64,000 nt of DNA, taken from contig NZ_CP014766.1 of the NCBI RefSeq assembly GCF_001611675.1, forward strand, positions 3,720,001-3,784,000, in the 5' to 3' direction. This document shows positions 43,920 to 53,376 of this stretch, one piece after another. Positions within the stretch are counted from its first letter, which is position 1; each line of letters begins with the position of its first letter. A program made the translations under genes and the position numbers. Below the pieces are notes generated by a model. That model searched no databases. It saw nothing but the letters and a program-made list of their open reading frames with translations, and was not told the origin of the DNA. The stretch is from Pontibacter akesuensis. Its GTDB lineage: Bacteria; Bacteroidota; Bacteroidia; Cytophagales; Hymenobacteraceae.

Positions 43920-44457
43920 GCAAGCCATACTTATAGAACTGGACCAGGAGTGCCGGGAGGAGCAGTACAATAGGGCGGCCGCCTGGTTTAAGAATGTGCA
44001 ACTTACGCAGGCTTCGTTCCGGCAACTCCTGGAGGACACGGTGGAGAAAATCGAGGAGCCGCACATCAAGGACTACCTGTACACCATGCTGGAGTTTGCC
44101 CGGCACCACGAAGAAAAGGCCGAGGAATTGTTTCGGGCAATTGAACGGGAGCCCTCCTCGGTCCGTACCTTGGCCGGAGAAATGCTGGGAAAAGGAAGAG
44201 AGCTTTGGGCGGATATCATTGCTTTGGGTGGTGGTGCCGTAGGGCCGTGGCAGGACCTGCAACAGCTGTATATTTCCAACCTCAACTCCATGAGCGCCTT
44301 TGCCGTGGCCGAGCAACTGGGCCTGGCGCTGGGCATTCCGGCCATACTCGAAATTACCTTTCCGGTGGTGGCGCAGAAATCCACGGACCAGCTGCTGCTG
44401 CAGGAGTGCGCTTTGGAAATGTGCTCTAAATCTATACTCTACAAGCAGCCGTTTTAG
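43912..44457 (+). CDS. Hypothetical helical protein coupled to the beta-propeller gene
   Basis: From ATG 43912, 181 mostly helical residues (LIELDQECREEQYNRAAAWF, FARHHEEKAEELFRAIEREP). No family recognised; helix content, with EKIEEPHIKDYLYTMLEFARHHE (read as two parts), recalls small helical-bundle proteins. It overlaps the propeller gene by 8 bases and has a strong Shine-Dalgarno, AGGAGG, seven bases upstream inside it, which is unusual in Bacteroidota and indicates coupled expression. Confidence 0.75.
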   Translation: MDKQAILIELDQECREEQYNRAAAWFKNVQLTQASFRQLLEDTVEKIEEPHIKDYLYTMLEFARHHEEKAEELFRAIEREPSSVRTLAGEMLGKGRELWADIIALGGGAVGPWQDLQQLYISNLNSMSAFAVAEQLGLALGIPAILEITFPVVAQKSTDQLLLQECALEMCSKSILYKQPF

Positions 44458-44501
44458 AGACACACGATGCTAAGTGTTAGATGCAGGTCCTTATAAGTGT
44501 G

Positions 44502-44517
44502 GGAGGCGCAAGCCTCC
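44502..44517. other. Small GNRA-loop hairpin downstream of the propeller operon
   Basis: GGAGGC (44502-44507) and GCCTCC (44512-44517) close a GCAA tetraloop. It lacks a T run, so it is not a classic terminator; it may belong to a dispersed GC-rich intergenic repeat. Confidence 0.4.
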
Positions 44518-44659
44518 GCTCGAGCCCTATCTTTGAGTATGCTGCCAGTTTGTGACGAGCGACGCCAAAGCTATACTTCTGCGTTCACCGACAGGCTGAC
44601 ATGCTCCACTACCGGTTTCCGCTGCCTTAAAACTGACGGTATACCTGGAGCGAAGCCGC

Positions 44660-44692
44660 TTTGAGTTATACTTCAAGAGCATCATACTTTTG
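44660..44692 (+). promoter_or_regulatory. Promoter of the gamma-glutamyltransferase gene
   Basis: TTTG (44660-44663) and TACTTTTG (44685-44692), a perfect TAnnTTTG, are 21 bases apart, fitting the Bacteroidota promoter. The start of transcription would fall near 44697, inside the left arm of the adjacent hairpin. Confidence 0.6.
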
Positions 44693-44730
44693 CACCAGCT
44701 ACGCTTTCGTAGCTGGTGTTTCTTTTTTAA
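44693..44730 (+). terminator. Rho-independent terminator overlapping the ggt promoter
   Basis: CACCAGCTACG (44693-44703), loop CTTT, CGTAGCTGGTG (44708-44718) and then TTTCTTTTTT make a classic plus-strand terminator. It would stop read-through from the propeller operon, whereas RNA starting near 44697 lacks most of the left arm and could escape. Confidence 0.85.
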
Positions 44731-44759
44731 CTTGTTCCCTTACATCAATCCTGAAATCT

Positions 44760-46493
44760 ATGCTCCTCAAATATCCTAAAGCAGCCCCACTCAACGTATG
44801 GCTGCTGCTTATCGCCTTGCTGCCATCGTTGTTAAGCAGCTGTGCCACTAGCCCTAAGCCAGAGGCTGATGCCGTTTCCCGTGGCTATACCGCCGAAAGA
44901 GCGATGGTGGTTTCGGCGCACCCGGAAGCCTCTCGCATCGGTATGGAAATTATGAAAAAGGGCGGCAATGCCTACGATGCGGCAGTGGCTACTCAGTTAG
45001 CGCTTGCTGTGGCGTTTCCGGTGGCAGGCAACATTGGCGGTGGTGGCTTTATGGTGTACCGCGGCGCCGACGGCGAAACAGGCGCGTTGGATTACCGTGA
45101 GACAGCCCCGGGTGCCGCCTCTGAAACCATGTACCAGGACAGTGCCGGAAATGTGGTACAAGGGCTAAGTACCGATGGCCACCTGGCTGTGGGTGTTCCG
45201 GGCGCCATAGACGGCATGGTGAAGATACACGAAAAGCTAGGCTCGCTACCTTGGGCGGAGCTGGTGCAGCCGGCCATAGATCTGGCACGGAACGGTGTCG
45301 TGCTCACCAGTAAAGAAGCTGAGGGACTGAACTATACAAAGCAGATGTTCATCAGCAACAACAAGCATGTGCCTTACCTGGTGCGCGATAAAGTATGGCA
45401 ATCAGGCGACACGCTGCGCCACCCAGACCTGGCCCGCACCCTGGAGCGCATCCGCGACAAGGGACGTGAAGGGTTTTACGCCGGCGAGACAGCTGACCTT
45501 TTTGTGAAGGAAATGCAGCGCGGCGGTGGCATCATTACCCACCAGGACCTGCAAGATTACGAGGCCGTATGGCGTGCTCCCGTTACCGGCGACTACAAAG
45601 GCTACAAAGTTATTTCGATGGCGCCACCCTCCAGCGGGGGGGTGGCCTTGCTGCAACTGCTGGAGATGGTGGAGCCTTTCGATTTGCGCACCTACGGCTG
45701 GCAAAGTGTAGAGGCCGTGCAGGTAATGACCGAAGCGGAGCGCCGGGTGTACGCCGACCGCGCCACCTACTTGGGAGATCCGGATTTTGTGAACGTTCCG
45801 GTAGAGCAGCTGCTGGATGAGGCCTATCTGAAGGAGCGTATGCGCTCGGTGAACATGTCGCTGGCAACGCCTTCGGCCAATATTAAAGCAGGGCAGCTCC
45901 CGGTATACGAGTCAGACCAAACCACCCACTTCAGTATTGTGGACCCGGCGGGTAACGCGGTTTCTATCACCACCACGTTAAATGGCGGCTACGGCTCTAA
46001 AGTAGTAGTGGAAGGTGCCGGGTTTCTGCTGAACAACGAAATGGACGACTTCAGCGCAAAGCCGGGTGTACCAAATATGTTTGGGCTTGTGGGCGGCAAA
46101 GCGAACGCCATACAGCCGCGCAAGCGCATGCTGAGCTCCATGACCCCGACCATACTTGAAAAGGACGGAAAGCTATACATGGTAGTCGGCACACCCGGCG
46201 GCTCCACCATCATCACCTCTGTTTTCCAGACCATCCTAAACGTGCTGGAGCACGACATGACGATGCAGCAGGCTGTTGCCGCGCCACGCTTCCACCACCA
46301 GTGGCTGCCGGATGAGATACAGCACGAGGCGGCGGCGCTACTGCCTACAGTGGAGGCGGAATTGAAGCGCAAAGGCTATGAGCTGAAACAGCGGGGCCCC
46401 TTTGGTAGGGTGGACGCCATACTGGTGCTGCCCAACGGAAAACTAGAGGCGGGTGCTGACCCAAGAGGGGATGACGCTGCCGCCGGATTTTAG
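44760..46493 (+). CDS. ggt: Gamma-glutamyltransferase lipoprotein
   Basis: From ATG 44760 the protein has 577 residues and a lipoprotein signal ending LLSSC (Cys28); the longer frame from 44661 runs through the terminator and is unlikely. The autocleavage site is SDQTTHFSIVDPAGNAVS: cleavage before the first Thr of TTHFS creates the nucleophile. RETAPGAAS, SSGGVALLQLLEM and GTPGGSTIITSV are further GGT motifs. The enzyme cleaves gamma-glutamyl bonds of glutathione in the periplasm. Confidence 0.94.
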   Translation: MLLKYPKAAPLNVWLLLIALLPSLLSSCATSPKPEADAVSRGYTAERAMVVSAHPEASRIGMEIMKKGGNAYDAAVATQLALAVAFPVAGNIGGGGFMVYRGADGETGALDYRETAPGAASETMYQDSAGNVVQGLSTDGHLAVGVPGAIDGMVKIHEKLGSLPWAELVQPAIDLARNGVVLTSKEAEGLNYTKQMFISNNKHVPYLVRDKVWQSGDTLRHPDLARTLERIRDKGREGFYAGETADLFVKEMQRGGGIITHQDLQDYEAVWRAPVTGDYKGYKVISMAPPSSGGVALLQLLEMVEPFDLRTYGWQSVEAVQVMTEAERRVYADRATYLGDPDFVNVPVEQLLDEAYLKERMRSVNMSLATPSANIKAGQLPVYESDQTTHFSIVDPAGNAVSITTTLNGGYGSKVVVEGAGFLLNNEMDDFSAKPGVPNMFGLVGGKANAIQPRKRMLSSMTPTILEKDGKLYMVVGTPGGSTIITSVFQTILNVLEHDMTMQQAVAAPRFHHQWLPDEIQHEAAALLPTVEAELKRKGYELKQRGPFGRVDAILVLPNGKLEAGADPRGDDAAAGF

Positions 46494-46537
46494 GCGTAGC
46501 AAGTATAAACCGGCACAAGCCGAAAAAATCAAGTAAA

Positions 46538-46578
46538 CGAAAAAGCTGTACTCGTTTTAAAGGAGTACAGCTTTTTCG
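46538..46578. terminator. Bidirectional terminator
   Basis: CGAAAAAGCTGTACTC (46538-46553) pairs perfectly with GAGTACAGCTTTTTCG (46563-46578) around a 9-base loop, between convergent ggt and the DUF2254 gene. Confidence 0.92.
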
Positions 46579-46652
46579 CTTATAAGTATGGCCATAGGTT
46601 TTCTGAAGGCTGCACAATCGTTCATGTTCGCTTCTGCACCGAAACGCGCATG

Positions 46653-47948
46653 CTAAAGCTTATACTCTTGCCGGGCATTCTGAACCAACGCTTTAATAAA
46701 ATCAATATCCTCCTGGCTTTTCATTTCCTTACTTGATGCCTCCTCAATGGATTTGAGTTCTTTGGCAAAGAGAGCCGTATGCTTCTTTCGCTCATCCCGC
46801 GCACTTACTTTGCTGATCAGGTCTATGAGCCGTGCCTGAACGGCCACATCGGTAGAGGAGTAGGCGCGGATGCTGGCTGTGCAGATGCGAAATATTGTTT
46901 CGAAAGGCACAGGTTGATAAACTAAGCGGGCTACACCATCTTTCTTTATAACTTTCCGCCCCCGCAGCGCCTGTAGCCTGCAAAGCAGGTCGAGGAGGTA
47001 ATCAATGGCCTGCATGGCCGTTCCGGGGTCGTTAATGCCGGGACTAAGGGCTTTCACAGCCACTTCGGTCAGCAGCTTAAACCCATAGACAAAGTTCTCC
47101 TCTACCATCTCCTGGTGCCTGAATAAAATATTTTCCTCCACCAGTTCCTGGATCTCTTTGTTCATGGGCTTGTTCATTTTAAGAAAAGGCTCTCCCTTTA
47201 GCAGGTACATGCCCTGGTTCTTAAGCAGCGTGGTAGTTAGCCCTAATTTAGAGGAGCCGTTTTTGAACTGGGGTTCTGTGATGGTATCAAAATACCCTGA
47301 GTCCCATGCCTTCACCAGGTACTGGCCTTCCTGTTCCTCCCAATCTTCATGGTAGTTGCCGCTGTTCAGTTCCCTGTCCAGGGAATCACGGGTGGCGCGG
47401 TACTGGCTGTTAAGGATGTTTCCTATCTGAATTTCATTTGATATTTTGTGAATGAAGTAAATGAAAGACAAGACGCAGGCGAAGCCCAGGAACAAGTTGA
47501 TCATCATTGAAAGGCGCGGCACTTCGGGTCCACCGGACATCGTTTGCACATTGCTCAGCACCACCATGGTAAAACAGATAGTGCCTACAATGGTGCCTAA
47601 TACCACCTGACTGCCCCGCTTGCTAAGCAAGTTTGGTAGCAATCTGGGTGAGAAGCTGGAAGTTACCTGCGTCAGGACGATCATTACCATTGCAAAGGTA
47701 AACGTAACGAGGCTGATCAAACCCGACAGCAATGACGAAAGCAGGCTCCGGGCCGTGTTGGCATTGTCTATTGAAAGGAATGAAGCCTTGCTAAGCAATG
47801 CTCCGCCTACTTTTATGTTATCAAGGTATGCTGTTAACCAGGCAAGAGCCAGTAAGCTGAAAGCGATCAGGAAGGGGTAAAAAGCAATACTGTTAATTAG
47901 CTGCATGTATGCTTTTTTAGAAGTATACTTAATTTTTGCAGTTCCCAT
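46653..47948 (-). CDS. DUF2254 family membrane protein
   Basis: The 431-residue protein has four N-terminal membrane segments (about residues 20-42, 70-92, 115-135 and 147-167), with FTFAMVMIVLTQVTSSFSPRLLPN as the conserved DUF2254 stretch, and a large cytosolic C-terminal domain containing VKALSPGINDPGTAMQAID. No activity is known for the family. Codons 7-10 (KYTS) contain the full palindrome AAGTATACTT. Confidence 0.88.
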   Translation of the reverse strand: MGTAKIKYTSKKAYMQLINSIAFYPFLIAFSLLALAWLTAYLDNIKVGGALLSKASFLSIDNANTARSLLSSLLSGLISLVTFTFAMVMIVLTQVTSSFSPRLLPNLLSKRGSQVVLGTIVGTICFTMVVLSNVQTMSGGPEVPRLSMMINLFLGFACVLSFIYFIHKISNEIQIGNILNSQYRATRDSLDRELNSGNYHEDWEEQEGQYLVKAWDSGYFDTITEPQFKNGSSKLGLTTTLLKNQGMYLLKGEPFLKMNKPMNKEIQELVEENILFRHQEMVEENFVYGFKLLTEVAVKALSPGINDPGTAMQAIDYLLDLLCRLQALRGRKVIKKDGVARLVYQPVPFETIFRICTASIRAYSSTDVAVQARLIDLISKVSARDERKKHTALFAKELKSIEEASSKEMKSQEDIDFIKALVQNARQEYKL

Positions 47949-48225
47949 GTCTAGTTATTGTAGAGGGTTGTGGGTGCATGGTAGTTAGGTGCAAAAAGTA
48001 GGCTCTGAAGCGGCGCGATGAACTGTTTCAGCTGCCTGTACTGGCTTTTGGAAACGTAGACAGCACGCGATGGGTTTGCTTTAAGTGCACAGGCCTATGC
48101 TTGTGCATAAGAAAGGAGGCAAAAGGATGAGACAGGGCAAACGCTAATCTGCTACAATTAAGACAGTTGCTGTGCATTGAAAATTCAGGGCTACTCCAAA
48201 GCCACATCTTCCGTATCTTTAATCT

Positions 48226-49917
48226 ATGAAGTTCCTTCCAACACAACTCCTCGTCTTTCTGAAGAACAAGCCAGAGCGGCGTAATCTGAAGCTCTTGGGT
48301 AAATTTCTGCTGGTGTTACTAGTGCTGGTGGTGGCATTCACCGTTATTTTTCACCTGCTCATGATTCGGGAAGGGGAGACCTACTCCTGGATTACAGGGT
48401 TTTACTGGACCCTCACCGTTATGTCGACCCTGGGCTTTGGCGACATCACCTTTCATAGTGACGCGGGCCGTTTCTTCTCGATTGTGGTGCTGCTCTCGGG
48501 CATGGTGTTTCTGCTGATCCTTTTTCCGTTTACGTTCATCAACTTTTTCTACTCCCCCTGGATGAAAGCCCAGGAGCACGCACAGGTGCCCCGTGAGTTA
48601 CCAGACACTACCAGGGGGCATGTGGTGCTGACAAGCTATGGTGCCGTGAGCGAGGCGCTCATCAAAAAACTGAACCGCTACCAGTACGACTACGTGGTGC
48701 TGGTGCCTGATCTGGCAGAAGGGCTGCGCCTGCATGAGTTAGGCGTGCGCGTGATGCTGGGCGACCAGGACGATCCGGAGACATACAACAAAGTGCGGGT
48801 ACAGAGCGCAGCCTTGGTGGCCACCACCTCCTCAGATGTAAAAAACACCAACGTGGCGTTTACGGTGCGGGGGCTATCCAGCGAGGTGCCCATTATTTCT
48901 ACCTGCAGCTTTGAGGCCTCGGAGGATATTATGAAGCTGGCCGGCAGTAACCATGTGCTGCGCCTGGGTGAGATAATGGGTTTGTTCCTGGCACGTAGGG
49001 CCAGCGGAGGAGACGCCCGGGCGCATCCCATCGGCAAATTCGGGGAGCTGCAGATTGCAGAGGCGTCGGTAGCCGGCTCGAACCTGGTGGGGCTTACGCT
49101 GCGCGAAACAAAGCTGCGCGAGTTGGTGGGGGTAAGTGTGGTAGGCATCTGGGAGCGCGGTAAGTTCCGGGCAGCCCAGCCCAATACCAAGATTACCACT
49201 ACTACTGTATTGGTGCTGGCAGGCTCCGACGCACAGATAGAGAAGTACAACCAGATGTTTCAGGTAGAGTCAAACTTCACTTCTCCGGTGGTGATCATTG
49301 GCGGTGGGCGCGTGGGCCGTTCTACCGGCCGTGCGTTGGCTGCGCGCAACATGGAGTACCGCATTGTGGAGAAGGACATTGCGCGGGTAAAAAACGACAA
49401 AAGTTACATATTGGGCGACGCGGCAGAGCTGGAGGTGCTCAAGCAGGCCGGCATCGAGGATTCTCCCTGCGTTATCATCACCACCCATGATGATGACATG
49501 AACGTGTACCTCACGATCTATTGCCGCCGCCTGCGCCCCGATATTCAGATCATTACCCGCACCACACTGGAGAGAAATTTGGCCACCATGCACCGCGCCG
49601 GGGCCGATTTTGTGATGTCGTATGCCTCGATGGGAGCCAATACGATGTTTAACCTGCTCAAGCGCAGCGATATTCTAATGATAGCCGAGGGGCTGGACTT
49701 GCTCAAGGTGCCGGTGCCGGCGCAGCTGGCGGGGCGATCGATCGCAGATTCCTCCATCCGGCAGGAAACGGGCTGTACGATCATCGCCATCCGCAACGGC
49801 GAGACAACCCATATTAACCCGGAGCCCAATATGGTGTTACCCGCACAGGCGGAAATCATACTTATCGGAACGGTTGAGGCCGAAAACAAGTTCTTTAAGC
49901 TGTATGGCCCGAAATAG
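48226..49917 (+). CDS. Potassium channel protein with two RCK (TrkA-N/TrkA-C) modules
   Basis: The 563-residue protein has a two-helix pore: TM1 about 24-47, selectivity filter TLGFGD at 68-73, TM2 about 84-108. Two TrkA-N/TrkA-C modules follow (VVLTSYGAVSEALIKKL and VVIIGGGRVGRSTGRALAARN as nucleotide-binding loops), each ending in a TrkA-C domain. The filter differs from the usual TVGYGD. The second Rossmann loop keeps GGGRVG; the first has lost the GxGxxG pattern (SYGAVS), so probably only the second binds nucleotide. TATCTTTA lies four bases before the ATG. Confidence 0.9.
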   Translation: MKFLPTQLLVFLKNKPERRNLKLLGKFLLVLLVLVVAFTVIFHLLMIREGETYSWITGFYWTLTVMSTLGFGDITFHSDAGRFFSIVVLLSGMVFLLILFPFTFINFFYSPWMKAQEHAQVPRELPDTTRGHVVLTSYGAVSEALIKKLNRYQYDYVVLVPDLAEGLRLHELGVRVMLGDQDDPETYNKVRVQSAALVATTSSDVKNTNVAFTVRGLSSEVPIISTCSFEASEDIMKLAGSNHVLRLGEIMGLFLARRASGGDARAHPIGKFGELQIAEASVAGSNLVGLTLRETKLRELVGVSVVGIWERGKFRAAQPNTKITTTTVLVLAGSDAQIEKYNQMFQVESNFTSPVVIIGGGRVGRSTGRALAARNMEYRIVEKDIARVKNDKSYILGDAAELEVLKQAGIEDSPCVIITTHDDDMNVYLTIYCRRLRPDIQIITRTTLERNLATMHRAGADFVMSYASMGANTMFNLLKRSDILMIAEGLDLLKVPVPAQLAGRSIADSSIRQETGCTIIAIRNGETTHINPEPNMVLPAQAEIILIGTVEAENKFFKLYGPK

Positions 49918-49994
49918 CAGCATGGCTTTTAGCTGCTCACTTTTTCCTGTGCCCATACTTGCTTTACTTCGCATGTTCTAAAACTGATCAAAAA

Positions 49995-51425
49995 ATGAAT
50001 TCTATACTTGACAAAGCCTATTCAACCGAAAACTTCCGCAAACGCGGCCATGAGGTGATTGACATGCTGGCCGATTACCTGGCCGATGCAAAAAGTGACA
50101 GCGCGGAGGTGAAAGCCATTCCGTGGCAGGAGCCGGAAGAGCAGCTGGCCTATTGGCAGCACGACTTCAGCAAACCAAGTCTGGACAACCCGCTGGAGCT
50201 GTTCCAGGATGTGCTCGAGAAATCGATTCAGGTGCACCGCAAGCGCTACCTCGGGCACCAGACAACTCCTACCTTGCCCATATCCATACTCGCAACAACC
50301 GTCATGGCCACGCTGAACCAAGGGATGGGCGTCTATGAGATGGGAATGGTAGGCAACACGCTGGAGAAGATACTGACAGAGCACCTGGCGCAGAAGCTGG
50401 GCTTTAGCGGAGAAGCATCCGGTTTCATCACCTCCGGCGGCTCCCTGGGCAACCTGACCGGCTTACTGGCCGCAAGAGCCGCTGCTACCAACATCTGGAA
50501 CGAGGGCTATACGGGTAAGCAGCAACTGGCGGTGCTGGTGTCGGAAGAGGCACATTACTGCATCGACCGAGCTGCCCGCATCATGGGCCTTGGTACGGAT
50601 GGTATCATCAAAGTGCCGGTAAACGATAAGTTTCAGCTGCGCACCGACCTGCTGGAGGAGTATTACCAGCAAGCTGTGGCAGCCGGAAAGCAGGTAATTG
50701 CCGTAGTTGGCTGCGCTGGAACTACCTCCACAGGTTCTTACGACAACCTGGAAGCCATTGCCGCCTTTACCAAGAAGTATGGGCTGTGGTTTCATGTGGA
50801 TGGGGCGCATGGCGCACCTGCGGCTTTCTCGCCCAAGTACAGGCATCTGGTAAAAGGCATCGAGCAGGCCGACTCGGTGGTGGTGGATTACCACAAGATG
50901 ATGATGACGCCCTCGCTTTCCACGGCTGTAATCTTCAAGCGCGGCGGCGATGCCTATAAGATTTTTTCGCAGCGAGCGCAGTACCTTTGGTCAGAGCAGG
51001 ACACCGAGGAGTGGTACAACGGCGGCAAGCGCACCTTTGAGTGCACCAAAGCCATGTCTGCCCTAAGCGTGTACACCATGTTTAGAGCTTACGGCGATGA
51101 TGTGTTTGCCGAAAACATTGAGCGGCTATACGGTATGGGTGCCGACTTTGCCGCGCTCATCAAAGCAAACGACAACTTTGAGTTGGCCTACGAGCCGGAG
51201 TGCAACATCGTCTGCTTCCGCTTTAAAGGGGAGGGAGACTTAAGCAAGCTAAACCAGCAGATCAGGAGGCAGCTAATGGAGGAAGGGCGCTTTTACATTG
51301 TGCAGACCATCCTGAACGGCGATTTATACTTGCGCGTGTCGCTGATGAACCCCCTGACAACAGAAAACGAACTGCAGGAGCTGTTGCAGGAAATAGAAGT
51401 AAAGGCGGCTGCAGTGGCGGTGTAG
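49995..51425 (+). CDS. Group II pyridoxal-dependent decarboxylase
   Basis: The 476-residue protein from ATG 49995 (MNSILDKAYSTENF) has the PLP Lys301 in VDYHKMMMTPSLS (DxHK motif), His188 in SEEAHYC that stacks on PLP, Asp269 in HVDGAHGAPA, and FITSGGSLGNLTGLLAARA for the phosphate. This is the aromatic-amino-acid / diaminobutyrate / glutamate decarboxylase group. The substrate cannot be fixed from sequence; the relatives in Bacteroidota are often named aspartate or diaminobutyrate decarboxylases. It is cytosolic and followed by a hairpin at 51448-51497. Confidence 0.9.
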   Translation: MNSILDKAYSTENFRKRGHEVIDMLADYLADAKSDSAEVKAIPWQEPEEQLAYWQHDFSKPSLDNPLELFQDVLEKSIQVHRKRYLGHQTTPTLPISILATTVMATLNQGMGVYEMGMVGNTLEKILTEHLAQKLGFSGEASGFITSGGSLGNLTGLLAARAAATNIWNEGYTGKQQLAVLVSEEAHYCIDRAARIMGLGTDGIIKVPVNDKFQLRTDLLEEYYQQAVAAGKQVIAVVGCAGTTSTGSYDNLEAIAAFTKKYGLWFHVDGAHGAPAAFSPKYRHLVKGIEQADSVVVDYHKMMMTPSLSTAVIFKRGGDAYKIFSQRAQYLWSEQDTEEWYNGGKRTFECTKAMSALSVYTMFRAYGDDVFAENIERLYGMGADFAALIKANDNFELAYEPECNIVCFRFKGEGDLSKLNQQIRRQLMEEGRFYIVQTILNGDLYLRVSLMNPLTTENELQELLQEIEVKAAAVAV

Positions 51426-51447
51426 TCTGTTAATCGTTGCCAAAGCC

Positions 51448-51497
51448 ATGTCATCTCGAATGCAGTGAGAGATCTTTCACCGTGTTAGAGATGACAT
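51448..51497 (+). repeat. TGTCATCTCGA-type intergenic hairpin repeat, terminator-like
   Basis: ATGTCATCTC (51448-51457) and GAGATGACAT (51488-51497) are complementary and followed by TTTTTTATG. The left half (TGTCATCTCGAATGCAGTG and following) is nearly identical to 59332-59357, showing a dispersed family. Confidence 0.75.
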
Positions 51498-51669
51498 TTT
51501 TTATGTTAAATACCATTCAGCAGCCAAAGCCACACCTGTGCGGAAGTATAATCTCATCCCGCCTGGCAGAACTTTTTATACTTCCGCTTTTGTATCTCTT
51601 AGCAGAAGCAACACCGCATAAAGTATAATTTCCCGGGCGGCACCGCCTGCATCACAGCAGGGTTTATAC

Positions 51670-51677
51670 TATATTTG
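51670..51677 (+). promoter_or_regulatory. -7 box of the ABC-F gene
   Basis: TATATTTG matches TAnnTTTG 19 bases before the ATG at 51696, implying a leader of about 15 bases. No convincing TTG partner was found near -33. Confidence 0.5.
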
Positions 51678-51695
51678 CACCCTTAATTAGATTTT

Positions 51696-53339
51696 ATGAT
51701 TTCAGTTGACGGAGTAACAGTCGAGTTTAACGGTTCGGCTCTTTTTAGCAATATCGGGTTCAACATCAACGAGAACGACCGCATTGCACTCATGGGTAAG
51801 AACGGGGCAGGCAAGTCAACCTTGCTGAAGACCATTGCCGGGGCGAACAAGCCAACTAAGGGAAAGATTTCTGCACCCAAGGATGCCGTGATCGCGTACC
51901 TGCCGCAGCACCTGCTCACCGAAGACAATTGCACTGTTTTCGAGGAGGCTTCCAAGGCCTTTGCTCAGGTGCTGGATATGAAAAAGCAGATGGATGAGCT
52001 GAACGCCCAGCTTGAGACCCGCACCGACTACGACTCCGACGACTACTATAAACTAATTGAGCAGGTATCTGAACTGGGTGAAAAGTACTACTCCATCGAA
52101 GATATTAACTTTGATGCGGAGGTAGAGAAAACGCTGCTTGGCCTGGGCTTCCTGCGAAAGGATTTCACTCGCCCGACTAAGGAGTTCAGCGGTGGCTGGC
52201 GCATGCGCATTGAACTGGCTAAAATCCTGCTGCAGAAGCCTGACCTGATCCTGCTCGACGAGCCGACCAACCACATGGATATCGAATCTATCCAGTGGCT
52301 GGAGGATTTCCTGGTGAATAATGCCAAGGCGGTTATCGTGATTTCGCACGACAAGACCTTCGTAGATAACATCACCAACCGTACCATTGAGGTAACGATG
52401 GGCCGCATTTATGATTATAAAGTAAACTACTCGCAATACCTGCAACTGCGCAAAGAGCGGCGTGAGCAGCAGCAGCGGCAGTTCGACGACCAGCAGAAAG
52501 AGATTGCCGATATTCAGGGCTTTATCGACCGCTTTAAAGGCACTTACTCCAAAACGCTGCAGGTACAGTCGCGGGTGAAGATGCTGGAGAAGATGGTGAT
52601 AGTGGAGGTGGATGAGGTGGACACTTCTGCCCTGAACATTAAATTCCCGCCAGCCCCGCGCTCCGGCAACTACCCTGTTATTGTGGAGAACCTGGCTAAG
52701 AAGTATGGTGAGCACACGGTGTTTGAGGATGTGTCGCTGACGATTGAGCGCGGCGAGAAAATAGCGTTTGTCGGCAAAAACGGTGAGGGCAAGTCCACGC
52801 TGGTAAAAGCGATCATGAACGAGATCGACTTTGACGGTAAGCTGCAACTGGGCCACAACTGTGAGATCGGTTACTTTGCCCAGAACCAGGCCTCCTTGCT
52901 GGATGAGGAACTGACGGTGTTCCAGACGATTGACCAAATTGCCGTAGGCGATGTGCGCACCCGGATAAAAGACATGCTCGGAGCGTTCATGTTCAGTGGC
53001 GACACGATCGAAAAAAAGGTAAAGGTGCTGTCGGGCGGGGAGAAAACGCGTTTGGCCATGATCAAACTGCTGCTGCAGCCCGTGAACCTGCTGATTCTCG
53101 ACGAACCAACCAACCACCTGGACATCAAGACAAAGGACATTCTGAAAGACGCCCTTCGCAGCTTCGACGGTACGCTGATCCTGGTGTCGCACGACAGGGA
53201 TTTCCTGGATGGCCTGGCAAACAAGGTGTTTGAGTTCGGCAACAAGCGCATCAGGGAGCATTTCGAGGACATCAACGGTTTCCTGCGCAACAAGAAAATG
53301 GAGAACCTGCGCGAAATTGAAAGAACGGTAGCGAAGTAA
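51696..53339 (+). CDS. ABC-F family ATPase (Uup/YbiT/EttA-like)
   Basis: The 547-residue protein has two fused ATPase domains: Walker A GKNGAGKST (34-42) and signature FSGGWRMRIELAKILL, then Walker A GKNGEGKST near 360 and signature LSGGEKTRLAMIKLLL, each with LLDEPTNHMD/LILDEPTNHLD Walker B. The linker between them (residues about 245-300, RKERREQQQRQFDDQQKEI) is charged. There are no membrane segments, so it is an ABC-F ribosome-associated factor, probably YbiT-like, not a transporter. It ends with the strong hairpin at 53377-53428. Confidence 0.94.
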   Translation: MISVDGVTVEFNGSALFSNIGFNINENDRIALMGKNGAGKSTLLKTIAGANKPTKGKISAPKDAVIAYLPQHLLTEDNCTVFEEASKAFAQVLDMKKQMDELNAQLETRTDYDSDDYYKLIEQVSELGEKYYSIEDINFDAEVEKTLLGLGFLRKDFTRPTKEFSGGWRMRIELAKILLQKPDLILLDEPTNHMDIESIQWLEDFLVNNAKAVIVISHDKTFVDNITNRTIEVTMGRIYDYKVNYSQYLQLRKERREQQQRQFDDQQKEIADIQGFIDRFKGTYSKTLQVQSRVKMLEKMVIVEVDEVDTSALNIKFPPAPRSGNYPVIVENLAKKYGEHTVFEDVSLTIERGEKIAFVGKNGEGKSTLVKAIMNEIDFDGKLQLGHNCEIGYFAQNQASLLDEELTVFQTIDQIAVGDVRTRIKDMLGAFMFSGDTIEKKVKVLSGGEKTRLAMIKLLLQPVNLLILDEPTNHLDIKTKDILKDALRSFDGTLILVSHDRDFLDGLANKVFEFGNKRIREHFEDINGFLRNKKMENLREIERTVAK

Positions 53340-53376
53340 ATAGTGCAGGTCTTTTCGGCTATACTTCAGATAATAA

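Noticed and set aside
44661..44759. Extended start of gamma-glutamyltransferase
   Set aside because: The extension runs through a rho-independent terminator and hides the lipoprotein signal at 44760.
52053..53261. 402-codon antisense frame opposite the ABC-F gene
   Set aside because: Shadow frame of a strongly conserved gene, no independent evidence.
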